DNA from: Chalara sp. BL73
Taxonomy: Eukaryota; Ascomycota; Leotiomycetes; Helotiales
Assembly (NCBI GenBank): GCA_918026815.1
Contig: CAKJVC010000163.1
Span: 62,001 to 126,000, forward strand
Reading direction: 5' to 3'
DNA length: 64,000 nucleotides
Position 1 is the stretch's first letter. Every line of letters starts with the position of its first letter. The translations under genes were made by a program, and so were the position numbers. Below, piece after piece: positions 10,553 through 22,023 of the stretch. The notes under the pieces were generated by a model that did not search any database, had not been told where the DNA came from, and saw only the letters and a list, made by a program, of their open reading frames with translations.

Positions 10553-12331
10553 TCAACTTTCGTGTCGTTTCTCTTCCTGAGCTTGGGTCTCTAGACGAAT
10601 CATCTTGCCTGGGTTCAACAAACACAATGGATCAAGGGCAAGCTTGATTTGTCGCATGGCATCCAGAGATTCAGCGCCAAGCTCATATACAAGCATATCT
10701 CGATATTCAAGCCCAATACCATGCTCACCTGTTATGGTGCCTTCCATTTCAACAGCCATCTTCTGCACATAAGAGATGATCTCGCGAGCCTTCTCCTTGT
10801 CTTTGGCGCTATATAAGACACCAGCATGGAAGTTCCCATCCCCGACATGACCAATGCAAGACCCTATGAACCCACTTGCCCTGATCTTTTGATTTGTCTT
10901 ATCGATAATCTCTGCTAATCGTGACATGGGAACCGCAGCATCTGAACTTAGAAACTTGTCCTCTGGATCTCGCTTCAGCGCTAATATGCTCCACAAGGCA
11001 GTTTTTCTTGCCTCCCATAGATTCGAGGCTTCTTCATCTGTCCGTGAGAATTGGAAGGATATACATTTCTCCTCCTTTGAAAATCTCTTCGCGGCCACAA
11101 TCTGCTCCTGTACGCTTGTTTTAGGCCCCGAGAACTTTAGAAAAAGTGTGGGAACTTCAGAAAGCCGCTTGTCCATATGGCCACTCTCGTTGACGGCATA
11201 TATGGATACCTCATCCAGAAGTTCCATTGCAGCAATAGGCAAGCCACTCTGCGCGAGCTTAATTGCTGTATTGACAGCTTGATCTGTAGATGGGAATGCT
11301 GCCGTAGCCACACGCACATTCTCTGGTTTGCTGGTCAACTTGCACGTCACTTCTGTCACATAGCCAAGCGTGCCTTCTGATCCAACCATCAGCTGTGTCA
11401 AATTATAACCAGCACTTGATTTGCGTGGTCGGTGTCTGGTTTTGATTATCGTTCCATCTGCGAGCACCACGGTCATACCCAATACCCAATCCTTCATAGT
11501 CCCGTAGCGAAAGGCATTGGTACCAGAACAACCTTGAGAAACCATACCGCCGATTTGAGCCCCGGGTCCTGGATCCGGAGGGAAGAACAAGCCTTCGCCA
11601 GCCAGCTGTTCATTCAGCTCTAAGTATCCGACACCTGGTTGTACTACAACATCCATATCTTGCTTGTGAAGAGCAAGCACCTTGTTCATTTTGCTGAAAT
11701 TGATGCAGACTTCGCCATTGACAGCTGCTAAGGTCCCTTCTAGGCTCGTGCCGCCAGAGAATCCTATCGACGGCAATCGCCTTCGGTGACATATCTTAGC
11801 TATCTGGCTCACTTCTTCTGTGCTCTGAGGATACAAAACAAAGCAGGGACGATCGAGATCACCATGAGGACTTTCGGACCATAATGTGCTGGAATGAGCT
11901 ATTCGGGTGCCCAAATCATCAATAACTCTTTCGGGACCGAGGAGCTTGACAAATTCTTCCTGAGCACCCTTTAAGTTCTCCGCAGACTGGTTGTACGGTG
12001 GTAGAGAAAGATGCTTAAGCGGTCTTGTCGATTGGCACACCACTGATTCGTGATGTGACAGGTGAATGTTGGGATGTTTTTGGGCAGCAGTAGCGTATTG
12101 TGTTATAGCAAGGACTGCACCGAAGCTCAGAATCCCTACCCCAGCTGTCAATTTAAGCATTTGTGATGTGAAATGTATTCCTGACTTCGTAGAGCGCGCT
12201 CTTGAGTATAAGCGATGAAAGCTTGCCGCCCTGCCGTTTCTTGCTATCGGAGCTTTGAAGCTCCATTTCGACGCATTAATACTGTAGCGGCTCCATTCCG
12301 AAATAATTTTCAGGCGTTGATAATTCGACAT
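10553..12331 (-). CDS. DLD1: Mitochondrial FAD-linked D-lactate dehydrogenase (cytochrome), 592 aa
   Basis: A single exon from ATG 12331 to the stop at 10553. The N-terminus is basic and Ser/Arg-rich, without acidic residues at first, followed by one hydrophobic segment (LTAGVGILSFGAVLAITQYA). This fits a mitochondrial presequence plus inner-membrane anchor. The FAD-binding PCMH core has GFSGGTSLEGT, QPGVGYLELNE, PPDPGPGAQIGGMVSQGCSGT and MVGSEGTLGYVTEV. The C-terminal FAD-oxidase domain has CIGHVGDGNFHAG and ITGEHGIGLEYR. The length matches fungal cytochrome-c-dependent D-lactate dehydrogenases, which oxidise D-lactate to pyruvate in the intermembrane space. Glycolate and 2-hydroxyglutarate dehydrogenases are close relatives, so the substrate is inferred. 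All key motifs are present. Confidence 0.92.
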   Translation of the reverse strand: MSNYQRLKIISEWSRYSINASKWSFKAPIARNGRAASFHRLYSRARSTKSGIHFTSQMLKLTAGVGILSFGAVLAITQYATAAQKHPNIHLSHHESVVCQSTRPLKHLSLPPYNQSAENLKGAQEEFVKLLGPERVIDDLGTRIAHSSTLWSESPHGDLDRPCFVLYPQSTEEVSQIAKICHRRRLPSIGFSGGTSLEGTLAAVNGEVCINFSKMNKVLALHKQDMDVVVQPGVGYLELNEQLAGEGLFFPPDPGPGAQIGGMVSQGCSGTNAFRYGTMKDWVLGMTVVLADGTIIKTRHRPRKSSAGYNLTQLMVGSEGTLGYVTEVTCKLTSKPENVRVATAAFPSTDQAVNTAIKLAQSGLPIAAMELLDEVSIYAVNESGHMDKRLSEVPTLFLKFSGPKTSVQEQIVAAKRFSKEEKCISFQFSRTDEEASNLWEARKTALWSILALKRDPEDKFLSSDAAVPMSRLAEIIDKTNQKIRASGFIGSCIGHVGDGNFHAGVLYSAKDKEKAREIISYVQKMAVEMEGTITGEHGIGLEYRDMLVYELGAESLDAMRQIKLALDPLCLLNPGKMIRLETQAQEEKRHES

Positions 12332-15300
12332 GATGGATCTCTGTCAAATCACAAATGACGCCAGTGTGCTGGTGTCGCCTTTATCCTATCTTTTGGGCCG
12401 AGATCCCGGATCTTCAGCCCTTTTCTGTGTTGTTAGATGATTAATCCAATGATTCACAAGCAAGATCTTGTCTTTGTATCTAATCTCTATCCTCCACTGC
12501 CTAATTCCGGAGACAAATCAGTGGTGAATTGTTTATTGTGGATATGTTTCGCGGCGCAGTCTTAGGATCATTACTTTTATGCCTAAGGCACCTCTTTTAT
12601 TATATCCTTGTCCCCACACCCTGATCATTTAGAGCTGTACCTAATTTCAAAGCTTCCTCGTTCTCGCAGCTCAAATTCCATTATCAAACTCTGTTAGTAC
12701 ATACACTGACTCTTGGATTAAAATAAATCGATATTTTTACATATCATGTTTAAAAAAGATCTTTACTTCATCTTTCTAAGTTCTCGAGCAGTTGTTTGAC
12801 CATTGACTTCTTTCTCACCAACTATCTCTCTTGAAAGCTGGAAGTTATTAGTATTCCACGTTGACGTAATATGCTTAGACTCGTGGAACGTAGCCCAGGT
12901 TTGGCAGGCTATGAAATAGAGATACAGAAATCTAGTGTATCAGCGCTGAGAAAGTTATTGATAGAGGTTAGCAGGCTCGAGTATCATTTGTGATATTAAG
13001 CCAAGCTTTTGGAACTTTGGTTGAACTTGGATACGTATATTCTTCCATCTCTTGAGTCTGATCTCTACCATCAGCCTTTCGACATGAGATTCAATGGAGA
13101 GCCTGGGCCTGGAATCGGTGATCGTGCTTCACTATAATATCAGCCTACCAGTGTGCTTTTCCCTCACACAAATGTAAACAAGCCTCGAAGCACCAATAAT
13201 CGAGTAGGAGTGTCTACATCATACACAGTGACTTACTCCCAGTCAAACCATTGGCGAAAACGACTACAACCAAGCCTGCAAAGCCGACATGGCTTTGACT
13301 TTGTTTCGGTCAAATACCGATCTCGAAACAACACACATAAGCCACATATATTGCATCCTCCACTCGGCCACCACCGCATTGAAACACATGTAGCTTACAA
13401 CGCAGTTCATCTTAGCCCCTTATAGACCAAGCCCATCAATTTCCATGCCATAGGGGCCGAACAGGTCCCAGAACCGCATTTAGATGGCCCCCTAACGAAG
13501 CTTTGCTAGGCCAGATGCTGTGCACTTTATATGATTGATTACTCGCAGTAGCGTACCAACACACAGGCCAAGTAACGGCACAAGTTTAGACCCCCCTCCG
13601 GCTTCTGAAAAGCATTCCCCAGCGTTTCCGCGCCACGCGCCACTCCTCCCACTTATTAGGCGAGCCCCTCGTGAGGCTGACCTGAACCCCGTAAGCACAG
13701 GCCGAACATAATTCCCCCAGCTTACCAAACACCAGATCTTTCGCATTCCACCTCGCAGTCCTGCTCGCTCGCTTAACCCGAAATAAAATCTCGAAAAAAA
13801 GTCCAAGCGTAAGCACCGATTACCAAACTCCTGTAAGACTGCTGCACCTATATCCCGAACCCCATGCTCACACCATCACAAGGCAACGACCTGACCCAAT
13901 ATCCAACATTTCTACTAACTCGGAAATCTCTTTCAGCCCCCTTTTTTTTACGATTCCCAAAACCTCGGGCCCGGATCTCGGTGCATGTTGATGGAGCTCG
14001 GGAGGCTTCGTATACTGCCCAATGGAGGGAGAAATTGAGATTTGATGGTACATGATATCTCCGATCTCCCTTCCACACACAGATATGTCAACTCAAGAGA
14101 AGAGTCCACCGAGGCTGATAACTTTGACATAGGGAGAATTTTGAAGCATTTGATATCCGTTATGCAAGCCAGGATACACAATTGAAATCTCCATCACAGA
14201 GCAATGCAGGCATAATTATTGAGATTATTTCTTGGATTTTTTTTTTGGTCGATCTGATATCTGAATTACTGTTAAATACTACCATGTTGCATCAAATCCA
14301 GTTTGATCCTCCAAAAAAGACCCGGCATCCCATATTCCCAAACCGCGCCGCGGCTGAGAATTTCTCCCACTCACCGTCCGCATTCCATACATCCTGCCGA
14401 ACCCGTCTTGCTAGAAGATCTGGGAATTGGCGGCGGAAGCGTGGCGGTGCGAACGGCACGAGGGAATGTAGTGGGATGAGCTGCAACCTTCATTCGTCGT
14501 TTCCGCTCGATGTCTCTCTCCAACCTTCAGAAACCAGTCCTTATTGCGAAGTCCCGACTTGCAGGCGCGCCGCAGGAATTGGCTTCACCCCGAATCAGAA
14601 TCCGGTATTGAATTCTGGAAGGTGTGGTGCTGATAATCGTAGCGGAAGTGCGGGAACTCAGGCAAGGTGACTTAATATTACCCGCCCAGCACAGCTGGTC
14701 GTATGTATATTATTTGTCTTCGTTGATGATATTCGAAGTCCTTCTTTTGTGATTCTTCTTCGGTTGTCCAAAAACACGCACGCGCGTTCTCCTCCAGGAA
14801 TACTCATCCAAAAATCCGCTCGCAGATTTTTGTTCACATTCCGAAGTCCCGATATACCGTCCCATTCATTTCATGTTCCTCATATTTTCAGAATGACCCT
14901 AGATATCTTCATTTCCAAGTGAATTCGAGAGAAGACATCAAGCCGTTCATCGAGTGTCGCTGAAAAAGGAGATTGTAAGAGGGCATAATCCGTCATGAAG
15001 AGTTTCGTGAAATTTTGCGTGACCATATACCCGCAGTAGACCCACCAAATTAAATATCCCAAAATCCAGCAGCAACGAATGTGGTATCATCAACAAAAAG
15101 GAAAAAAATGATCCTGCGCGCCGAGCCCTGCATTGCTGCGTGTTTCCCCGTTTTCCTTTCGGGAACACTCTTTCCTGTATAGAAACGCTTGCCGTGTTTA
15201 AATGCCCAACAAAATATCCCGCCCTGTGGGTCCTGCCAAATGCGTATTGAAGGAAATAGACCGAGCTTGCGGTATGGTGATATCTCAAAAACAATGCCGG

Positions 15301-15639
15301 ATCCCAAAAAACAACGCTTCGCTAAAAAATGATGACGAGAACAAAAGAGAGATAGTATCCATTATGTACTTGAGTAAAAGGAAATGAGTGGGTGGAGATG
15401 CGTAATTCCCGAAAAATGTCGCTCAATCGCTGATGAGATGGATGATGATGCCAATAACGCCGGTCCGGTATGCCCTCAAGGTATCAATGCCGCTAAGTTC
15501 GTCCACTTGTTAAACAAGATTTTTTGGGTGTACACGTTGCTGTGAGCCGTGACTGAAAGGACGAGGAGAATGATGTTTGTTTGCCCTAGTGCCCAGAGTG
15601 GCTAGTAGTGAATTTTGTCAGAGTGCTGGGCCTTGATTG
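12332..15639. other. Long gene-poor region
   Basis: About 3.3 kb without a frame I trust. Open stretches at 13153-13425, 13492-13806, 14182-14670 and 15202-15387 show no conserved motif, no codon-position bias by eye and no splice partner. It contains the D-LDH promoter and the 3' side of the 341-aa gene. Confidence 0.4.
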
Positions 15640-16665
15640 TCACATCGTCGTCGCATACTCTTGATATCGATCCCAGCCGAATCCTCCATACCCCATGCCG
15701 ATACCGCACGGCTGCTGCGCAAGCATACTTGGCAAGGGTAGAGACGGAATAGGTGCGCTGACTTGAGGTGAACTGTAGTATAGCCCGGCCGAAGAGTATG
15801 GTTGGCTGTAGGAAGGAGTTGGAGACGGAAGCTGCATTTCATTGAGGTTCATGCTGGCCCAGAGCGACGTTGAATCCACGGACGAGGTAGTACTGGGACT
15901 TGAAGGAATCACTCTCCAGGTATCAACTGGAGCGGCTACCGAGCTTTGAATCTGTGGTTGCGACCACCATTCCGCACCAGCAGGGGAACTAGGTAGAAGG
16001 GGCTGTGGCCGGACAACGTCGACAATCCTTGGAGGTGGAGGCAGCAAAGGAAGGAACAATCCCATAATGTTGTTCTTGACCTCCTCGCTCTTTCCACATA
16101 GTAGTTCCCCTTGGCCTTCCTCCTCTAATCCTTCCAAGGCGGATACATGTGTCCGATACACGAACTTGTTAATGGCTTGGATGAACTCTTCGTGCAGTTT
16201 CTTGACCTGGAGCTCCTTCTCGGACCAGTCATAGGTACCAGCGGAAATATCAACACAGTGGATGTCCTTGTGATACTCTATCAAAGACTCTATTGAATCA
16301 GGTGTAAGCTTGAAGGCGACCTCGTTCCGTAGCACCATATCAACATGGACGATGTATGCTTCGATATGTATAAGCTGGTAATTGAACAACGCCTCAACCA
16401 GTGGATTGGAATCTTTCCGTAAATCGGCCTCCGGCGCTTTTGGTAACATCAGGGAGGTAAGGTTCCATATCGCATTCGGTGATGATAATGTTTCCGTTAA
16501 ACATCGCTGGTGTTGAGGAACACTGTTCAGTGGGCGCTTGACACGATTTATGCGCTTGAGTGTCTGCGTTAACCATGGCTCCACCTTTGAACTTAAGACA
16601 ACATTGACTGAGGTTGCCCTAGGCGCGAAAGCCGCCGCTGAAGCTGGTAGTAACTGAGGAGGCAT
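15640..16665 (-). CDS. Hypothetical protein with structured N-half and Pro/Ser-rich C-half, 341 aa
   Basis: A single exon from ATG 16665 to TGA at 15640, preceded by a CT-rich leader typical of fungal 5' UTRs. Residues about 25-200 look helical (VEPWLTQTLKRINRV, LFNYQLIHIEAYIVHVDMVL, VKKLHEEFIQAINKFVYRTHV). From about residue 205 the chain is low-complexity: a poly-Pro stretch (LLPPPPRIVDV), then Ser/Pro/Gln/Tyr-rich sequence ending GYGGFGWDRYQEYATTM. There is no signal peptide, membrane helix or DNA-binding motif I recognise. The disordered C-half and the very long flanking non-coding DNA (3.3 and 5.3 kb) suggest a regulatory or developmental gene, but that is inference. Confidence 0.6.
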   Translation of the reverse strand: MPPQLLPASAAAFAPRATSVNVVLSSKVEPWLTQTLKRINRVKRPLNSVPQHQRCLTETLSSPNAIWNLTSLMLPKAPEADLRKDSNPLVEALFNYQLIHIEAYIVHVDMVLRNEVAFKLTPDSIESLIEYHKDIHCVDISAGTYDWSEKELQVKKLHEEFIQAINKFVYRTHVSALEGLEEEGQGELLCGKSEEVKNNIMGLFLPLLPPPPRIVDVVRPQPLLPSSPAGAEWWSQPQIQSSVAAPVDTWRVIPSSPSTTSSVDSTSLWASMNLNEMQLPSPTPSYSQPYSSAGLYYSSPQVSAPIPSLPLPSMLAQQPCGIGMGYGGFGWDRYQEYATTM

Positions 16666-19600
16666 TGAAGGTATTGATATGTGGTGGTGGACGTGGGAGG
16701 CAGGTATTGGACGAGGGGAGCGGTAAAAAAATGGCTAGGCGTCAGATCTTCGAGAGCGACAAAGGTGGGAAGCACAAATGGAATGTAATGAGTAGAAAAA
16801 GAATGCGGAGGGTTCTTCGGCGGTCCCAAGACAAGGGAATTAGTTTGCGCGCCTTAGAAAGTGAAAAGGGCAAAGGAGACTACCGACGAATAATCGTGGA
16901 GAGGGGAGAGGTAAGAAAAGCTGACGAGACTGCGAGCATGGTGGGGTTTATAGCAGTTCTGTGCTGCACAGGCGCAGTGACTCGTGGTGCCCACAGGCTG
17001 TTTGCGGGCACGGCCGCTAGGCAGTAAATCGCCATCCCAGGGCCCCTGTAGTCCTTGTTTCTCGCTAGAAGATCTCGGAGAAAAACCCTCAACAGTGGGC
17101 CGTGGGCTGTGTCGACCGGCATACATAAACGACTCACACGAAGCTGAAAGCTGCAGCAAGACTGCAGCAGTAGTGCTATAACTGGCAAAATATGATGGCC
17201 ACTGGAGGCGGCCGTGATTCCGCCCACTGGCAGCATCAGTTTATGCATTATTTTGACTACCTGCGACTTCATCACCGAGTCTTCTCACTTGCGACCGTGG
17301 GTGGCTGGTGGGAAACAGCCAGAAAAGCAACAGAAACCACAGACAGATACAGCAACTTTACGCTTATTCCGACTACCATGTTGGTTCAGGGGGGTGAATG
17401 CGTTAAACTTTTTGCCGCAGAATCATTATACGCCCCCAATTCGCAAGATTCTGGAGATTGTTTCAACGCCATCAGCCGCGTCCGTCATCATCTGGAAATT
17501 GCAAGAAATGGACCATCCAGTCGGATTGCCATATAAAGGTGGTTGAAACCTCAAGATATCTCTTTGGGAATGCAGCTGGATTAGGATATTTCCTCTTGCA
17601 TCTTTCGTAATCCCATGATCCGCCAGGTCTAACAAGGTCGTCCTGGGACCGCGGCCGGCTTGACCAGGTGATGGATTGATATTTGATACATGCAGTACGA
17701 GAGCGCCGATGATGACTTGCATCATCATCCTGCGTAGAACAACGCGACGGCAGTCGTAACACCCCATCATGAGAGAACACTCTGAAACACTTGTAGAATC
17801 TGTCTCTCTTGACCCGCTCTCTTGTCGTTCGTCTGGCTGATGGCACTTGCTTCCGCATACATACATATGTCCCCTTTGTTCCAGTCTCCTGGTCCTCAAC
17901 CCTCGAACCGCCCGAGATTGGATATTATCTCATATCCTCAAAGCCAGAACAGGAGACTCCTGCATGAATAGCTTCGGCCCTGTTCTCTGGTCTGGTCTCT
18001 GGGGTAAGACCAACCGGGAAGCTCCTCAATGTAGAAAATGTGGTGCTCTGAACGTGTGGTGTTGCCGCGAAGTGAAGGGAAACGGCCCTGGCTGGATGCT
18101 GTGCTAAGGGAAGGATGAGGTTGAATGCTGACCTGTCGATGGCAAATGTTTTGTTGACTATAATTCGACCAGGGTGGGAAAACAGCACTTCTGGAAGGTT
18201 ATTCGTTGCAACATTGACGTTCGATACTTGACAAGGTGGAGCTTGACTGAGACTTGTGCCATCTTTGCGGTCTGATTCGTTGCCGGCCAAATGGTCGGCT
18301 TGATCTCTGACTTTTTGGTACTAACCTTAACCATGCCCTGAGCTCTGCCCGAGCAAAGGGACGGTAACGTTTTACCACATGTATAGGGACCAGCATGTGT
18401 CTGAGGCGAAAAACAAACGATTAAACCTGATGTATAGGCATGATCGTGGTTTGCATACGGCTCAGCAATACAAACGAGGCAAAGTCAAGACTTGCAGCCT
18501 AACATACGAGGGTAAAAAGCGGGTGGGGGGGCCAGAAATAGACGACATCCTGCCAAGTAGTGGCTGTGCCTCTGTCTCCTCTTTGTATAGTATCGGGACC
18601 TCCGATTGTCGCCGTGTTATGTTTGACACTACTACCTCGTCACCTTCGGCATCATACTACTGCACTATGTTTTATTGTACTTCATACATCATAGTAGGTT
18701 GGAAAACGAGCCTGCCATTTCATGCATGTGAACCAGTTTTTCTATTCGGCGCCTTTTGATGTGGTTAGGCAGCTCTTTATTCTTGCATCCATCAACTCGG
18801 AGTTGGCTGGCAGATTCCATGATGCTGCCAGACATACAGGGAGTCAGAAAACGGTCAGGTGCATTGTTCAACTATTGTACATGTGACAGCAGCCATGAGA
18901 AAGCAGGCGCCCTGTGTGACTTCCGACACAAGCCAGCCGAGCTGGATCTTGTCACGCAAAGAACCATTCCTGCCCGCGGGTCAGAACCTGGAAGGAGGCC
19001 AGTTATTAACCGTCGATTCCCGAGGATTGTAAGCTTACAATGGGCATGCGCAAGCCAACGGAGCAGGTGACTCTTTCAGGCTCTTGCGCGCCTGATCCGC
19101 GCAAGTGGTCGGCTTCGAGAAGCGCGGTGAAAGGATTTGCCGCCAGATCCACAGGCTGAGCAGCAAATGTTTCATGTTTCGTGTTTTAAGCTCAATGTTG
19201 GCCACCGATAAGTCGGTAGTTGGGATATCCTAGTCTATATCATGGGCACAAAGATCGGCATGATCCGGAGTCGTGATTAAGCGATTTTCACTGACGATGT
19301 AGGTTGTGTTCTACATACCTGCCAATTCGACAAGAGAAAGAAAGTTGCCCATGTGGAGTGGGTTCATGTACTGGCGCCCGGGCACTGGGACTGATAATAC
19401 GATGAGTTGAAGCAACTTGAAGGTATATCACAACTTTTATGCATGACTCCATTCTTGAAGTTGTCTCAAGTTGCAAACATACATAGCCACCACCCCACGA
19501 CTCGCTGCTAGCATCGCGCTTAGGGAAACGGATGTGCAACTGCAGTTCGTATTGTTGAAATACGCTGCTTTGTGTTTTTAGTGAAGGGTGGAAGAGGACT

Positions 19601-22023
19601 AGAACTCCACCCATTTTTCTTTCTTTTTTGTTTCTGTATAGATGTGCTTGTGCCTGCGCTTTGTGAAAGTGCTATTAGTGCTGGAGTCCTGGGGATGGCT
19701 GAGTACTAAGCCCCGATACGTGGTAGCTTGTATGGGCAAGATTATGAACCATACCCAATACCTGACTTGCGATGAGACACTTGGCACATTTTAACTCGCA
19801 TTTCATGGAGCTCATCTAGTCCGTCAAAGCTCAGCTATTGTCTATCTACGGTCCAGGGTGAGGGACGGTTTGCCTGTAATATTGAAGTTCTCCTTGTTCT
19901 TAAGGCAAAATCTGAGCAGTGAGAATTCAATCTGTATTCAAGGTATTAAGGGGACACATGCTTTTATATATCACACCATGTTTGACTCTCATCTGTGCAA
20001 TCCCCAGATACTAGTCCACAGAACACAGTCTATGTTTATACAGACCGTGAAAGAAGAGAGCCCGTTCTGCGTGCAATAATACTGCCAGGGATTGGCTATT
20101 TCCTGTTGAAACAGCAAAAGGCGGAGGCATCACCTAAGTGAAACCCTGGCAGGTGATTACAGTATGGCTGCAATAACCGACCAAGTCCTACCAGTTTCCA
20201 TTGACAATATTATGACTCAAGCAAACATCAGGATATTATCCACTGACCTCGCCATGCAATCATGCCATCCTCTACATTCCAAAAGACTGGCCTTGAATTT
20301 AGGTCATATCAATAATAGGCAAGATGGGTACAAAACGCCGTTTTACATGAAGCTATGCGAAGAGCCGGCGAAGAAGCTTTAGACAAACTACAAACTAGGC
20401 GGCAAGTCAAACCACACCTGCCCAACTTAAAAGCTTCGTGGGAATTGATCAAGGATATCTCTCTAGAGCCACATGGAGGAGCCGCAGCGAGAAGGTCTAT
20501 CTGACCCTCCTAGTTTGGAGTCAAGGATCGAAATAGAACGGCCAACATCTGCGAAGCAGCTGCAGCTCTCTATGCAACACTTAGATCACGCGTATTCACC
20601 TCGAGATCACCATTGGAAACACGATATTCAATGGCGAGAACCAGTGCACTATCTACAGCTTTCCTCCCGAGTTCCTGTTAAGTATAATGACCAGAAATTA
20701 TCCTCAAAGCCTCAACGCATGCCTAGTCGAGAGCAATACTAACTAGCACAAGTCGGCCGTTCTCATGACAATGTAACTGCCATTGAGCGGATGTGCGCTT
20801 AACAACTTTGCAAGTATGGGAAACTTTATAATATAGATTACAATGCTAATTTTTCCATAGGCAGCAATATATCTTCATATCGAACATGGGTGAACTAGTT
20901 GTGGCCCTTAGCAGGAATTATGCGGTTTGGCGGGGAGGATAAACAGCATGCTGGCATTCTTATTACACTGGGAATTGCCCTGTTGATGGTCATAATATGA
21001 GACTACAAGTACGACATACTCTTCTATCCGTGCTGGGGGCTTTGATCCAACACACCAGATTGGTTTCAATCTAGTTAACAGCAGACTATTGAACAGAATA
21101 TTTCAGTTTCGGTGTGATTTCGAAGCTACCAATCGAGCTCTAGGAAACAAGGTGTGGAGAAACATACCGTGCGTGTCGAACTTGAAATGTACGCTGGGAA
21201 TGCACTCTCTGGTGATGACCCTAGACTTACTATCCCTTGACGAATATGACATGGTGAATGAGGATAGATGAGACTGAACACAACTTGGTCTCAATCTCTA
21301 CACCTTCTTAAGTGCAAATGGTATATAAAAGGTTTTGGCATGAGAATCGAGTTCGCGGAGAGCTAACCTACAGAAGAGGTATATTCTTGAAGGCGTCTCC
21401 CTCCCTAAGTGTACCAATATGCACATACTCCTGAAGGTTACAAGTTTATAAAAAAAAATGAACGTTAGTAACGAAAGATGCCTTCAGATTCGAATTGCTG
21501 AGCTGAGAAGTAAATTCGCTACCAAACACTGTTTTCGTATATCCAAAGTAATACCCGAGCGCAGCTTCATACTTTGCCTAGGTGGGGATGGGTATAATAA
21601 GCGATCGGGTCGGGTCGGAACACGCCGGAATGTGGCTTGACCACAAGATTGAAACGTCTCACTGATAAAACTATAACTATGACGTGGTATCCGAACTTGT
21701 AAACATCCCAATCATAGTCGCATACACACTACAAATTTCTACGGATAGTTGCAGACTTCTGTTCCCCAATATGACCTCTGCCAGGAATGCCAAGTGCATG
21801 CTAGGCACACCGCAACTTCGCTTGAAGCAGTCCCTCCTTGCCCCATCTTTGGGCTTGTCATGGAATGAGGTAGGTCTATTCTCCCCGTGCCATTTCGTCC
21901 CCGCGTCGCCATTGTATCTACGGGCTCAGCATCGAGAAGTCGACAACACATTCTTGTGTGTAGTACAAGGCTAGTACCTTACTGCTATTTTGTACTATTA
22001 TCTGAATCACCAAGCTTTCGACA
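16666..22023. other. 5.3-kb region without a clear gene
   Basis: The proximal part (16666-17200) is the leader and promoter side of the 341-aa gene. Open stretches at 17192-17546, 17426-17899, 17925-18290 and 18379-18759 lack motifs or splice partners. A coding-like relic lies at about 20325-20680 and is listed separately. The last kilobase is the promoter side of the CDF gene. A long non-coding RNA or a large upstream control region cannot be excluded from sequence. Confidence 0.4.
20325..20680 (+). pseudogene. Coding-like relic, two frames
   Basis: Codons from about 20325 to TGA at 20502 read like a helical protein (AVLHEAMRRAGEEALDKLQ, then KASWELIKDISLEPHGG). After the stop a different frame carries GVKDRNRTANICEAAAALYATL and runs to about 20680. 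No intron of workable size links them and no start codon fits. Probably a remnant of a lost gene; the family was not recognised. Confidence 0.2.

Noticed and set aside
13153..14670. Several plus-strand open frames in the gene-poor region
   Set aside because: No motif, no splice partners, and composition consistent with random open frames.
17192..18759. Overlapping open frames of 110-157 codons on both strands
   Set aside because: They overlap one another on opposite strands, lack conserved-looking segments and lack splice context.
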